Shown here piece after piece: positions 27,139 through 35,978 of a stretch of 64,000 nt of DNA. Origin of the DNA: Palleronia pelagia (GTDB lineage: Bacteria > Pseudomonadota > Alphaproteobacteria > Rhodobacterales > Rhodobacteraceae); contig NZ_FOCM01000008.1 in the NCBI RefSeq assembly GCF_900110115.1, positions 121,483 to 185,482 on the forward strand. Direction: 5' to 3'. The notes under the pieces were generated by a model that saw only the letters and a list, made by a program, of their open reading frames with translations, had not been told where the DNA came from and did no database searches. The translations under genes and the position numbers were made by a program. Positions within the stretch are counted from its first letter, which is position 1; every line of letters starts with the position of its first letter.

Positions 27139-27894
27139 ATGACATATTGCGTCGGCCTGCTTCTGAACGAAGGCATGGTCCTTCTGTCCGACACACGCAC
27201 CAACGCGGGGATCGACAACATCTCGACCTACCGCAAGATGTTCACCTTCGAGGACCCGGGCGAGCGGGTCATCACCATCATGACCGCCGGGTCGCTGTCG
27301 ACCACGCAGACCACGATCGCGCGCCTGCAAGAGGCCATCGACGATCCCGATGCGACCTCGATCATGACGGCCGGCACGATGCTTCAGGTGGCGGAAATGG
27401 TGGGCGACACCCTGTCGACCGTCAGCGCGAACGTGGCCCACAAGCTGGGCGAGCGGGCGCAATCGGCCCGCGCGTCGATGATCGTGGCGGGACAACGCCG
27501 CGGGGGCGAGCCGCGCATGTTCCTGATCTATGCCGAGGGCAACTTCATCGAGGCGACGGCCGACACCCCGTTCCTGCAGATCGGTGAGCACAAGTACGGG
27601 AAGCCGATTCTCGACCGGGTCGTGACGCCCGAGACGAGCCTGGGCGACGCGCAGAAGGCGGCCCTGCTGTCGATGGATTCCACCCTGCGGTCGAACCTGT
27701 CGGTGGGGATGCCCCTGGACCTGGTGGTGATCGAAACCGACAGCTGCCGCGTGAGCCGCCAGCGCCGGATCGAGGCCGACGACGAAGTTTACCAGAAGAT
27801 GTCGGCGGACTGGTCCGTGGCGCTGCGTCACTCCTTTGCCAATATCGAGGTGGAAAGCAGTGGCGACGAGATCCCGGGATACTCGGCGGCCTAA
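27139..27894 (+). CDS. Anbu (ancestral-type proteasome beta homologue) peptidase
   Basis: This 251-residue NTN-hydrolase begins MTYCVGLLLNEGMVLLSDTRTNAG, so after methionine removal Thr becomes the N-terminal nucleophile. SDTRTNAG, ITIMTAGSLSTTQ and the Lys in the strand after the opening match proteasome-like peptidases. This is the Anbu/BPH type, typically encoded with ATP-grasp, alpha-E and transglutaminase genes as here. The ATG at 27139 is required for the catalytic Thr; longer frames upstream are not plausible. It is 147 bp from the transglutaminase. Confidence 0.92.
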   Translation: MTYCVGLLLNEGMVLLSDTRTNAGIDNISTYRKMFTFEDPGERVITIMTAGSLSTTQTTIARLQEAIDDPDATSIMTAGTMLQVAEMVGDTLSTVSANVAHKLGERAQSARASMIVAGQRRGGEPRMFLIYAEGNFIEATADTPFLQIGEHKYGKPILDRVVTPETSLGDAQKAALLSMDSTLRSNLSVGMPLDLVVIETDSCRVSRQRRIEADDEVYQKMSADWSVALRHSFANIEVESSGDEIPGYSAA

Positions 27895-27919
27895 GCGCCG
27901 CGGGTCTTGCGCCGACAGG

Positions 27920-28375
27920 TCAGCGCCGGAACAGCCTCGAGAACAGCGACCTGCCTTTTGATGACCGGTGGCGGCCTGCCGCATCGGTGAGATAGTCGGC
28001 GGCCTTTGCGCGTCCGGCCTCGGCTGCCTGGGCCTCGCCCAGCCAGCTCCCGCCGCCGGTTTCGATCATTTGCCAACCCGTCCGGTCCCTGAGCAGCCCG
28101 GCCGCGCCCGTGGCGTCGCCGCGTGTGAATATCGTGAATGACGTGACCGGGCCGTCCGATTCGAGTGCGATCTCGAAGGAAAAGCCGTCGCGGTCGAGGA
28201 CACCTAAGCCGGGATTGCTCCAGTCCGTGGCCGGGAAGATGTCCGAGATGACACGCCGCAACTCGGCGGCGGTGCCGATCGCCGTCGGCTCGAAATCGTC
28301 CGGCAGATGCGCGGCGCCCGATGGCCCGGTCGTCGTGGGCGTACCGGCGGCAAATACGATGAGATCCCAGCTCAT
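27920..28375 (-). CDS. Conserved hypothetical protein (MSWDLIVF type)
   Basis: This 151-residue soluble protein begins MSWDLIVFAAG, with VLDRDGFSFEIALESDGPVTSFTIFTRG in the middle and TGWQMIETGGGSWL near residue 105, then a basic tail with SLFSRLFRR. The opening and the beta-rich middle resemble small bacterial proteins of unknown function that also start SWDL. No catalytic motif is evident. ATG 28375 is chosen because the first 24 codons of the longer frame are unlike the rest. Confidence 0.6.
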   Translation of the reverse strand: MSWDLIVFAAGTPTTTGPSGAAHLPDDFEPTAIGTAAELRRVISDIFPATDWSNPGLGVLDRDGFSFEIALESDGPVTSFTIFTRGDATGAAGLLRDRTGWQMIETGGGSWLGEAQAAEAGRAKAADYLTDAAGRHRSSKGRSLFSRLFRR

Positions 28376-28478
28376 GGCGGTGCAATCCAGGCTCGGGGCG
28401 TCTGGCGCCCGTGAGCAGATCTTTATGGATGTGGCACCTCTGTGCAATGGCGCTGAAGGCCGCGCTGGGGCGGGGCCT

Positions 28479-29414
28479 TTAGCCGTCCACCGTGAAATGC
28501 GCCCGCAGCGCGTCGAACACCGCGTCGCGACGCTCGGGCATTTCCATCATGCATTCGTGGCGTCCGCCCTCGACCATCATAAGCCGTCCGCCCGGCCAGC
28601 GATCCATGCGGCTATGAATGCGCGCGGGGTCGACGATCATCTCTTCCGAGCCCAGCACTGTCAGGCACGGAATGTCGGGCGAGGCCAGCGCGGCCAGGGC
28701 CCGGCATTCCACCAGAGCCTCGTTCAGCCAGCGCAAAGACGGGCCGCCCAGCCCAAGCTCGGGGTGTTTTTCCACCTGCCGCGCCATCCAGTCATACTGG
28801 TCGCGGTCGCAGGTCAGCATGTTGCCGTCGAAGGGCGTGGCATTGGGGTAGGACGCGCCAGACGTGCCCGGCGCATAGGTGTGATCCATCCGCACGCGGC
28901 GTGCCACCCAGCTGAGTCCCCAGGCCATGGGGCGCAGCGACGACGACATCTGGATCCCCCACATGGGGCTGGAGAACGCGGCGCGCTCCACCGGTGCGCC
29001 ACGGTTGAGCGCGCGCAGTCCGATGGCGCCACCCATGGAGTGGCCCAGCAGGTACCAGGGCTTCGGCAGGTCGTGATCGGCCGCTGCCTGCAGCATCACG
29101 TCGAAATCCTGCTGGAAATCGGCGAAATGCATCACGTGGCCGCCCATGGGGTCGTCCAGCATGCGGTCCGACAGGCCCTGTCCGCGCCAGTCGATTGCGA
29201 TCATGGCCAGGTCGGACTTGGCGAACTCGGCAGCCGTAGGCCCGTATTTCTCGACATACTCGGTCCGGCCCGGCAGCATCAGGACCGTGCCGCGCGCGCC
29301 CTCGGGGCGCCAGTGGGCCAGCCGCAGGCGTTGCCCGTCCGCGGCCTGCCGCCACTCGGCCACGCCCCCGGCGGGGGCGTCGGCCACGTCGTCGAAAAGG
29401 GGGGCGGGCTCCAT
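28479..29414 (-). CDS. Alpha/beta hydrolase, lysophospholipase/monoglyceride lipase type
   Basis: This 311-residue serine hydrolase has LLGHSMGGAIGLRAL near residue 125 (nucleophile Ser in GHSMG), preceded by IDWRGQGLSDR. EEMIVDPARI holds the probable Asp and VEGGRHECMME near 285 the catalytic His. The layout is that of PldB-like lysophospholipases. The gene ends 31 bp from the neighbour's region and lies 6 bp after the SCP2-type gene stop on the same strand, suggesting a two-gene lipid-related operon. Confidence 0.85.
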   Translation of the reverse strand: MEPAPLFDDVADAPAGGVAEWRQAADGQRLRLAHWRPEGARGTVLMLPGRTEYVEKYGPTAAEFAKSDLAMIAIDWRGQGLSDRMLDDPMGGHVMHFADFQQDFDVMLQAAADHDLPKPWYLLGHSMGGAIGLRALNRGAPVERAAFSSPMWGIQMSSSLRPMAWGLSWVARRVRMDHTYAPGTSGASYPNATPFDGNMLTCDRDQYDWMARQVEKHPELGLGGPSLRWLNEALVECRALAALASPDIPCLTVLGSEEMIVDPARIHSRMDRWPGGRLMMVEGGRHECMMEMPERRDAVFDALRAHFTVDG

Positions 29415-29420
29415 TGGGCC

Positions 29421-29705
29421 TTACAGGACCTGCGCCAGCTTCATCGCCTGGCCCATGTCGCCGTCGATGGTCAGCCGGCCGGTCATGAAGGCCTGGGTTG
29501 GGTCCAGCTCGCCATCCATGATCTCCTTGAAGGTGTCGGCGTCGGCGGTCATCGTCACCTCCGCGTCCTCGTCGGCGGCCCGGGCGCCCGCATCGTCGAG
29601 CATGATCGAACCCTCGTCCTCGATCACGAACTTGGCCGACCCGTCATAGGATCCGCCGACCTTGGCGTTCAGTTGCTCGACCGCGGCGTTGATGACGTCG
29701 CTCAT
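29421..29705 (-). CDS. SCP2 sterol-binding-like domain protein
   Basis: This 94-residue single-domain protein (MSDVINAAVEQLNAKVGGSYDGSAKFVIEDEGSIMLD...) has the SCP2 pattern, including VTMTADADTFKEIMDGELDPTQAFMTGRLTIDGDMGQAMKLAQVL at the C-terminus. Such domains bind lipids in a hydrophobic tunnel. It precedes the alpha/beta hydrolase gene. The ATG at 29705 is separated from the divergent TPR gene by 90 bp. Confidence 0.88.
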   Translation of the reverse strand: MSDVINAAVEQLNAKVGGSYDGSAKFVIEDEGSIMLDDAGARAADEDAEVTMTADADTFKEIMDGELDPTQAFMTGRLTIDGDMGQAMKLAQVL

Positions 29706-29795
29706 GGTGGAATCTCCCTTGGTTGTGAGCCATCGCACCCGTGCATTCGGCGCGCGATGCGCTAGAGTTTTCAATGACAAGATATGGAGGTTGCC

Positions 29796-30335
29796 GTGCA
29801 AAGACTCAAATCTGCCGTTGCGGCATTCATGATTTCGCTGGCGCTGCCCGCGGCCGCGCAGGACGGGGTCGATGATCTTTTCACCGCGCTTGCAACTGCC
29901 GAGGGCACGGATGCCGAGCGGATCGCCGACAAGATCCTGACCGAGTGGTCGCAATCCGGCTCGCCCGCCATGGACGTGCTGCTGACGCGCGGCCGCGACG
30001 CGATGGAAGAGGGCAACCTGAAAGCCGCCGTGATGCATCTGAGCGCGCTGGTGGACCACGCCCCCGACTTCGCCGAAGGCTACCACGCGCGGGCCACCGC
30101 CTATTTCCAGCAGCGGCGTCTGGGCCTCGCCATGTCCGATCTCGAGGCCACGCTGTCGCTGAACCCGCGCCATTTCGGGGCGCTGTCGGGGTTGGGCATC
30201 ATCCTGGCGGATCTCGACCAGCCGGACCTGGCGCTGCGCGCCTGGCGCGAGGTGGTCGAACTCTATCCCGGCAACACCGACGCGCAGGCCGCCATCGACC
30301 GGCTCGAATTGCTGGCCGAGGGGCAGACGCTCTGA
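29796..30335 (+). CDS. Periplasmic TPR-repeat protein
   Basis: This 179-residue protein has a signal peptide (VQRLKSAVAAFMISLALPAAAQD) and about three tetratricopeptide helices pairs between residues 55 and 165, including HARATAYFQQRRLGLAMSDLEATLSLNPRHFGALSGLGIIL. The GTG at 29796 is preferred because GGAGG at 29786-29790 sits five bases before it; an in-frame ATG at 29784 overlaps that site. TPRs usually bind partner proteins. No partner is evident locally. Confidence 0.75.
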   Translation: MQRLKSAVAAFMISLALPAAAQDGVDDLFTALATAEGTDAERIADKILTEWSQSGSPAMDVLLTRGRDAMEEGNLKAAVMHLSALVDHAPDFAEGYHARATAYFQQRRLGLAMSDLEATLSLNPRHFGALSGLGIILADLDQPDLALRAWREVVELYPGNTDAQAAIDRLELLAEGQTL

Positions 30336-30409
30336 CCGGCTGACGGGTCGCGTTTGGATTGGCGGAAATTCGCTTCCAATGATTTGCGCAAGACTTGGAA
30401 AAACTGTAC

Positions 30410-30437
30410 AAGGATCGCCAAAGAATAAACGATCCTT
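30410..30437. promoter_or_regulatory. Inverted repeat upstream of the outer membrane protein gene
   Basis: AAGGATCG and CGATCCTT form a perfect 8-bp inverted repeat separated by 12 AT-rich bases, ending 15 bp before the ATG at 30452. It could be an operator or a leader hairpin that masks the ribosome site. The region is AT-rich compared with neighbours. Confidence 0.5.
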
Positions 30438-30451
30438 GAGCAGGAAATATC

Positions 30452-31186
30452 ATGAAACCGTGCAAGATTTGCGCCTTGGCGTGCGCGTTGGCGATCGCCG
30501 CCCCCGCAGCCCATGCCGTGGAATTCCACGGTGGCGACGTTTCGCTGTCGTTCTCGCGGTTCGAGGATGACCTGATCGGACCCAGCAGCAGTACCAGCTT
30601 CGGCAAGACCGCGGTCCAGGGCAGCTTCCAGTTCGACCTCACGCCGGATTTCGGCGTCCAGGTCGATGCCTCCTATTTCGAGTTCAACCGCGTCGACCAG
30701 TCCGAGGTCTCGCTGGGCCTGCACGGGATCTATTACCTCGACTGGGCCACTGCGGTCGGGGTCTACTACACCCACGAGGAGTTGCTGTCGTCGAACGTGG
30801 ACGAGCTGGGCGTCGAGGCCAGCCGCAGCTTCGCCCTGTTCGATGTCGAGGCGAACCTGGGCTGGGCCGAGTATCGCGGAGACCACGCCACGGTCCTTGG
30901 CCTGCAGGCCGATTACGAGTTGCAGCCGCAGCTCTTCATGGGTCTCGGGCTCGATCACGCGGATTTCGATGGCGCCACCGAGCTGACCCGTGTCGGCGTC
31001 GGGATCGACTACGCCGTGACCGACTCGCTGCGGCTATCGGGCGAATTGGGTGTCACCGATGCCACCGTGATGGGGTCGAGCGCCGACGACATCTTCATCG
31101 AGATCGGCGCAAGCTATGCCTTCGGCACCTCCGAGGGCGCACGTTTCTCGCGGCGCGGGCTGCTGGACCGGCTGCCGGGCCTGTAA
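30452..31186 (+). CDS. Outer-membrane beta-barrel/porin-like protein
   Basis: This 244-residue secreted protein has a signal peptide (MKPCKICALACALAIAAPAAHA) and then alternating hydrophobic/polar strands with aromatic girdle residues, e.g. GSFQFDLTPDFGVQVDASYFEF, VSLGLHGIYYLDWATAVGVYYTHE and GVGIDYAVTDSLRLSGELGV. The barrel pattern resembles small roseobacter porin-type proteins. The C-terminal residues (RRGLLDRLPGL) do not end in the classical aromatic, so the outer membrane location is inferred. Confidence 0.7.
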   Translation: MKPCKICALACALAIAAPAAHAVEFHGGDVSLSFSRFEDDLIGPSSSTSFGKTAVQGSFQFDLTPDFGVQVDASYFEFNRVDQSEVSLGLHGIYYLDWATAVGVYYTHEELLSSNVDELGVEASRSFALFDVEANLGWAEYRGDHATVLGLQADYELQPQLFMGLGLDHADFDGATELTRVGVGIDYAVTDSLRLSGELGVTDATVMGSSADDIFIEIGASYAFGTSEGARFSRRGLLDRLPGL

Positions 31187-31286
31187 CGTCCGGCCCTGGT
31201 CCCGGACAATCCTGCCGGTGGGTTGATCCCGCGCGCCGCGCACGCCAAGTAGGGAGCAGGCAGGCGGCCACCGCGAAAGGCGCGCG

Positions 31287-34250
31287 ATGACATCGCAGAC
31301 AGGGCGGATCACGGCGGTCCTGGGGCCCACGAATACCGGCAAGACCCATTACGCCATCGACCGGATGCTGGGATATCGCACCGGCATCATCGGCCTGCCG
31401 CTGCGACTGTTGGCGCGCGAGGTCTACGACCGGATCGTCGCCATCCGGGGCCCGTCGGTCGTGGCGCTCATCACCGGGGAAGAGCGGATCGTGCCCGAGC
31501 GCACCCAGTACTGGGTCTGCACGGTCGAGGCGATGCCCGACGGCATGGGCGCCGATTTCGTCGCCATCGACGAGATTCAGCTTTGCGCCGACCCCGAACG
31601 GGGGCACGTCTTCACCGACCGCCTGCTGCGCGCCCGCGGAACGCACGAGACCCTGTTCATGGGCGCCGAGACCATGCGCGGCGCCATCGCCGAGCTGGTG
31701 CCCGGCGCGCAATTCATGAAGCGCGAGCGGTTTTCGACCCTGATCTATTCCGGTTCGCGCAAGTTGTCGCGGATGCGTCCGCGCTCGGCCATCGTGGGAT
31801 TCTCGGTCGACAACGTCTACGCCATCGCCGAGCTCATCCGCCGCCAGAAGGGCGGCGCGGCCGTGGTCATGGGGGCGCTGTCGCCGCGCACGCGTAACGC
31901 GCAGGTCGAGATGTACCAGAACGGCGACGTGGACTACCTGGTCGCCACCGACGCCATCGGGATGGGTCTGAACCTCGATATCGACCACGTGGCGTTTTCC
32001 TCGACCAGCAAGTTCGACGGGCGCCGCATGCGCGACCTGATGCCGAACGAGCTGGCCCAGATCGCGGGCCGTGCCGGGCGCTACATGTCCGACGGCACCT
32101 TCGGCGTGACGGGCGAGGCGCGGCCGCTGGACGAAGGCGTGGTCGAGGCAATCACCAACCACCGTTTCGCGCCCCTGAAGGTGCTGAACTGGCGCAACGC
32201 GGCGCTGCAATTCGGCTCGACCGAGGCGCTGATCGCGTCGCTGGAGGCGCGGGCCGATCATCCGCGCCTGTCTCGCGCGCGCGAGGCCGACGACCTGTCC
32301 GCGCTGAAGCGGCTATCCGCGATCCCCGAGATCCGCAACGCCTGCGCCGGCGGCAAGGCCGTGAAGCTTCTGTGGGATGTCTGCCGCATCCCCGATTTCC
32401 GCGGCATCAGCGCGGGCGAACACGCGGGCATGCTCGAGCGGATCTTCGGCTTCCTGCACGACCTCGGCCGCGTGCCCGACGACTGGATGGCGCGGCAGGT
32501 CAAGCGCATCGATCGAACCGATGGCGACATCGACACGTTGTCCAAGCGGCTGGCGTATATCCGCACCTGGACTTACGTGGCGCAGCGCAAGGGATGGGTC
32601 GACGACGAAAAACATTGGCGCGAAGCGACCCGCGCAGTAGAAGACCGCCTGTCGGACGCGCTTCACGCGGGTCTGACGCAAAGATTCGTGGACCGGCGCA
32701 CAAGCGTCCTTTTGCGCCGGCTCAAGCAGAAGGAGAGCCTTTTGGCCGAAGTGAACGAAAACGGCGAAGTGACCGTCGAAGGACAGATCCTGGGGCGGCT
32801 CGAGGGATTCCGCTTCCGACAGGCGCAATCCGCATCGCCGGACGAGGCCAAGACCCTGCGCCAGGCCGCGACCGCCGCGCTGGCGCCGCAGTTCCACCTG
32901 CGCTCCGACAGGTTCTACAACGCCCCCGACACCGAGATCGACTTTACCGAGCAGGGTGGCCTCATGTGGGGCGACGCCGCCGTGGGCAAGCTGGTCAAGG
33001 GCGACGACCCGTTGAAGCCCGGCGTTCAGGCCTTCGTCGACGACGAGGCCGGGACGGACGTGGCCGAACGCGTGCAGCGTCGCCTGCAGCATTTCGTCGA
33101 CCGCAAGATCGCGGCCCTGTTCGAGCCGCTCCTCGCGATGAAGAACGACGAGGCGCTGACCGGGCTGGCGCGTGGTTTCGCCTTCCGCATGGTCGAGGGC
33201 TTCGGCATCCTGGCCCGCGACGGCGTGGCAGGCGAGGTCAAGGACCTGGACCAGGACGCGCGCGGCGCACTGCGCAAGCACGGGGTCCGCTTCGGCCAGT
33301 TTACCATCTTCATGCCCGCCCTGCTGAAGCCCGCCCCCACCCGCCTGCGACTGGTGCTGTGGTCGTTGTCGCAGGGCTTCGACAGTTTCCCCGAAAGCCC
33401 GCCGCCGGGCCTGGTGACGATCCCGGTCGACCCCGACGCGCAGGAGGGCGCCCACCTGATGAGCGGCTATCGCCCCGCCGGCAGCCGCGCCATCCGGATC
33501 GACATGCTGGAACGCCTGGCCGACATGCTGCGCAGCGAGGACAGCCGCGGCGGGTTCGAGGCCAAGGCAGACATGCTGTCGATCACGGGCATGACGCTGG
33601 AGCAATTCGCCGACCTGATGGGCGGGCTGGGCTACAAGGCCGAGCGCGGCGAGCGCGATAAGGTCAAACCCGCCCCGGCCGAGGCCGCGAGCGATACGCC
33701 CGACCGTCCCGACGCGCCCGCCGAGACGCCCGCCGATCCGCCCTCCGAGACGCCGCCCGCCACGCCGGACGAGACGCCCGTGGAAACCCCGGGCGAGGCC
33801 CCCGCCACACCGCCCGCCGAGGTGCCGACCCAGCCCGACCCGGGCGGCGCGCCCAGCATGGAGGCCGGCACCGACCCGGTGACGCCGGAACCCGCCACCG
33901 ACACGCCCGGCGATGCGGTCAAGCAAGGTGACGACGCCGTCGCCGCCGCGACCGACGCGGATGTCGATGGCGCCGGCCTGGACGCCGACACGGCGGACGC
34001 CGCGCCCGAGACCGAGGTCTTTTACACCTTCACCTGGGGGGGCAACCGTCCCAATCGCCAGGGCAACAAGCCCCGTGGTCAGGGGGGCAAACCCAAGGGC
34101 AAGCGCGACGGACGGCGCAAGAGCGGTGGCAAGCCCGCGAAGAACGGCAAGCCGCAAACTCACCAGGCCCGCCCGCCCAAGCGCGAGAAGGCCATCGATC
34201 CCGACAACCCCTTCGCCGCGGCCCTCATGGGCCTGAAGGACGACAAGTAG
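31287..34250 (+). CDS. SUV3-like superfamily 2 helicase with long disordered tail
   Basis: This 987-residue RNA/DNA helicase has Walker A GPTNTGKT at residues 13-20, ADFVAIDEIQLC near residue 90 (DEIQ motif II), VATDAIGMGLNLDI near 220 and QIAGRAGRY near 255 (motif VI). The order and the DEIQ box match the SUV3 type related to mitochondrial RNA degradation. The region from about 790 is Pro/Thr/Glu/Asp-rich and the last 50 residues are Lys/Gly/Arg-rich (RKSGGKPAKNGK...), probably disordered and nucleic-acid binding. A 2-nt gap to the S4 gene suggests co-expression. Confidence 0.88.
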   Translation: MTSQTGRITAVLGPTNTGKTHYAIDRMLGYRTGIIGLPLRLLAREVYDRIVAIRGPSVVALITGEERIVPERTQYWVCTVEAMPDGMGADFVAIDEIQLCADPERGHVFTDRLLRARGTHETLFMGAETMRGAIAELVPGAQFMKRERFSTLIYSGSRKLSRMRPRSAIVGFSVDNVYAIAELIRRQKGGAAVVMGALSPRTRNAQVEMYQNGDVDYLVATDAIGMGLNLDIDHVAFSSTSKFDGRRMRDLMPNELAQIAGRAGRYMSDGTFGVTGEARPLDEGVVEAITNHRFAPLKVLNWRNAALQFGSTEALIASLEARADHPRLSRAREADDLSALKRLSAIPEIRNACAGGKAVKLLWDVCRIPDFRGISAGEHAGMLERIFGFLHDLGRVPDDWMARQVKRIDRTDGDIDTLSKRLAYIRTWTYVAQRKGWVDDEKHWREATRAVEDRLSDALHAGLTQRFVDRRTSVLLRRLKQKESLLAEVNENGEVTVEGQILGRLEGFRFRQAQSASPDEAKTLRQAATAALAPQFHLRSDRFYNAPDTEIDFTEQGGLMWGDAAVGKLVKGDDPLKPGVQAFVDDEAGTDVAERVQRRLQHFVDRKIAALFEPLLAMKNDEALTGLARGFAFRMVEGFGILARDGVAGEVKDLDQDARGALRKHGVRFGQFTIFMPALLKPAPTRLRLVLWSLSQGFDSFPESPPPGLVTIPVDPDAQEGAHLMSGYRPAGSRAIRIDMLERLADMLRSEDSRGGFEAKADMLSITGMTLEQFADLMGGLGYKAERGERDKVKPAPAEAASDTPDRPDAPAETPADPPSETPPATPDETPVETPGEAPATPPAEVPTQPDPGGAPSMEAGTDPVTPEPATDTPGDAVKQGDDAVAAATDADVDGAGLDADTADAAPETEVFYTFTWGGNRPNRQGNKPRGQGGKPKGKRDGRRKSGGKPAKNGKPQTHQARPPKREKAIDPDNPFAAALMGLKDDK

Positions 34251-34251
34251 C

Positions 34252-34623
34252 TTGGAGCCGCGCCCGACGATCCGGCTGGACAAGTGGCTGTTCTTCGCGC
34301 GGTTCTTCAAGACGCGCGGGCTGTCGGCCAAGCTGGTGACGGCGGGCGGCGTGCGGGTGAACGGCGTGCGCGTGTCGAAACCCTCGGCCTCGGTGGGGGT
34401 GGGCGACACGCTGACCTTCGCCCAGGGGCGCGCGATCCGGGTGGTCGAGGTGCGCGAACTCGGCACGCGACGCGGCCCCGCGCCCGAGGCGCAGGCGCTT
34501 TATGCGGACCACTCGCCGCCCGTACCGCCCCGGCCCGAAGCGGCCCCGCGTCCGGGTGCGCGGCCGACCAAGAAGGACCGGCGCGACATGAACGCACAAG
34601 GTTTGGGGCGCACGCTTGAATGA
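34252..34623 (+). CDS. S4-domain RNA-binding protein (HslR/RlbA-like)
   Basis: This 123-residue protein has an N-terminal S4 domain, IRLDKWLFFARFFKTRGLSAKLVTAGGVRVNGVRVSKPSASVGVGDTLTF (about residues 7-55), followed by a Pro/Arg-rich tail. It resembles the heat-shock ribosome-associated S4 proteins. The start is TTG at 34252, one base after the helicase stop, with AAGGACG upstream. It is coupled to the helicase, so an RNA role for both is likely (inference). Confidence 0.85.
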   Translation: MEPRPTIRLDKWLFFARFFKTRGLSAKLVTAGGVRVNGVRVSKPSASVGVGDTLTFAQGRAIRVVEVRELGTRRGPAPEAQALYADHSPPVPPRPEAAPRPGARPTKKDRRDMNAQGLGRTLE

Positions 34624-34671
34624 TCCCGACCGGGCGGCTAGACCACCCGCGACCAGCCCTGAGAGACGCCC

Positions 34672-35007
34672 ATGACCTATATCGTCAACGACAATTGCAT
34701 CGCCTGCAAATACACCGACTGCGTCGAAGTCTGCCCCGTGGATTGCTTCTACGAGGGGGAGAACATGCTGGTGATCCACCCCGATGAATGCATCGATTGC
34801 GGCGTCTGCGAACCGGAATGCCCCGCCGACGCGATCCTACCGGATACCGAGCCCGACGCCGAGAAATGGGTCGAGTTCAACCGCAAGTATTCCGAGATCT
34901 GGCCGGTCATCATCACCAAGAAGGACCCTCTGCCCACCGCCGAGGAGATGGACGGCAAGGACGGCAAGATGGAGCTGTTCTCGCCCAACCCGGGCGAAGG
35001 CGGCTGA
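34672..35007 (+). CDS. fdxA: Ferredoxin (3Fe-4S and 4Fe-4S, FdxA type)
   Basis: This 111-residue electron carrier has [20 protein letters not shown] near residues 7-26, giving a cysteine set that binds a 3Fe-4S cluster with a shared CP, and [18 protein letters not shown] near 38-55, binding a 4Fe-4S cluster. The C-terminal helix [24 protein letters not shown] is typical of the seven-iron ferredoxins of alphaproteobacteria. It lies 48 bp downstream of the S4 gene. Confidence 0.95.
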   Translation: MTYIVNDNCIACKYTDCVEVCPVDCFYEGENMLVIHPDECIDCGVCEPECPADAILPDTEPDAEKWVEFNRKYSEIWPVIITKKDPLPTAEEMDGKDGKMELFSPNPGEGG

Positions 35008-35251
35008 TCCCAGCCCGGCCGGCACGGTCCCTGTGCCGTGAATCGTCAATGCTGCCCTGCGGCACGCGCACTTTCGCAGGGTGCGATTTTATGCTATGCT
35101 TCGATCAATGCGATTGCGACACGGCGTTCATCGTCGGCCTTGGCCGATGGGGATGCCTTTGGCTTGTTGATCCGGTTGGTGGTTTTTGTGTGTTGCCCGC
35201 CGGCTCCCGTGTCGTTCGCTGAACTGGGGCCTGCAAAGGAAATGTCTGAAC

Positions 35252-35767
35252 ATGAGTAAATCCAAGAATCCTGAATTCCGTCCGAACGAATACGTCGTCT
35301 ACCCCGCTCACGGGGTCGGCCAGATCGTCAGCATCGAGAAGCAGGAAATCGCGGGGATCGAGTTGGAGTTGTTCGTCATCTCGTTCGAGAAGGACAAGAT
35401 GACCCTCCGTGTACCCACCCACAAGGCGTCCGAGGTCGGCATGCGCCAGCTGTCGAGCCCCGATGTCGTCACCAAGGCGATGACCACGCTGAAGGGCAAG
35501 GCCAAGGTGAAGAAGGCCATGTGGTCCCGCCGCGCCCAGGAATACGAGCAGAAGATCAACTCGGGCGACCTGATCGCCATCGCCGAGGTGGTGCGCGACC
35601 TGCACCGCACCGACGATCAGCGCGAGCAGAGCTATTCCGAGCGTCAGCTTTACGAAGCCGCGCTTGAGCGTCTGACCCGCGAGTTTGCCGCCGTGTCCGG
35701 CGATGACGAGACCGCGGCGCAGAGCCAGATCGATTCGGTGCTGACCAGCCGCAAGGCTGCCGCCTGA
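35252..35767 (+). CDS. carD: CarD-family transcriptional regulator
   Basis: This 171-residue RNA-polymerase-binding regulator has an N-terminal Tudor-like domain EYVVYPAHGVGQIVSIEKQEIAGIELELFVISFEKDKMTLRVP and a C-terminal helical DNA-contacting domain with KAMWSRRAQEYEQKINSGD and SYSERQLYEAALERLTREFA. CarD stabilises the open promoter complex, notably at rRNA promoters. ATG 35252 follows AAAGGAAA. A strong terminator follows. Confidence 0.95.
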   Translation: MSKSKNPEFRPNEYVVYPAHGVGQIVSIEKQEIAGIELELFVISFEKDKMTLRVPTHKASEVGMRQLSSPDVVTKAMTTLKGKAKVKKAMWSRRAQEYEQKINSGDLIAIAEVVRDLHRTDDQREQSYSERQLYEAALERLTREFAAVSGDDETAAQSQIDSVLTSRKAAA

Positions 35768-35791
35768 TCCAATTTGTCCGGCAAATTAAGG

Positions 35792-35819
35792 AAGCCGCGC
35801 CTTCGGGTGCGGCTTTTTT
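35792..35819 (+). terminator. Intrinsic terminator after carD
   Basis: AAGCCGC and GCGGCTT flank a loop of about 10 nt containing CCTTCGGG, followed by a run of T. Clear Rho-independent form 25 bp after the stop. Confidence 0.88.
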
Positions 35820-35867
35820 CGTGGGTGCTGCCACCCCGGACGCGGCGCTTCGGGCAGGCAGGGGAGC

Positions 35868-35891
35868 ATGAGTATTTTGGGACCAGTGATG
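35868..35891 (+). repeat. Dispersed repeat copy
   Basis: ATGAGTATTTTGG then GACCAGTGATG. This is the fourth copy of the motif also at 20700, 20767 (inverted) and 23566. It lies between the carD terminator and the convergent cobS end. Confidence 0.8.
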
Positions 35892-35978
35892 CAGGGAAGT
35901 GCGCACCGTTCCGGCGGTGGGGCGCGATGTGCCACAGCGAATTGGACCAGATGCTTCGGTGCCGGGCCGACTAGACCC

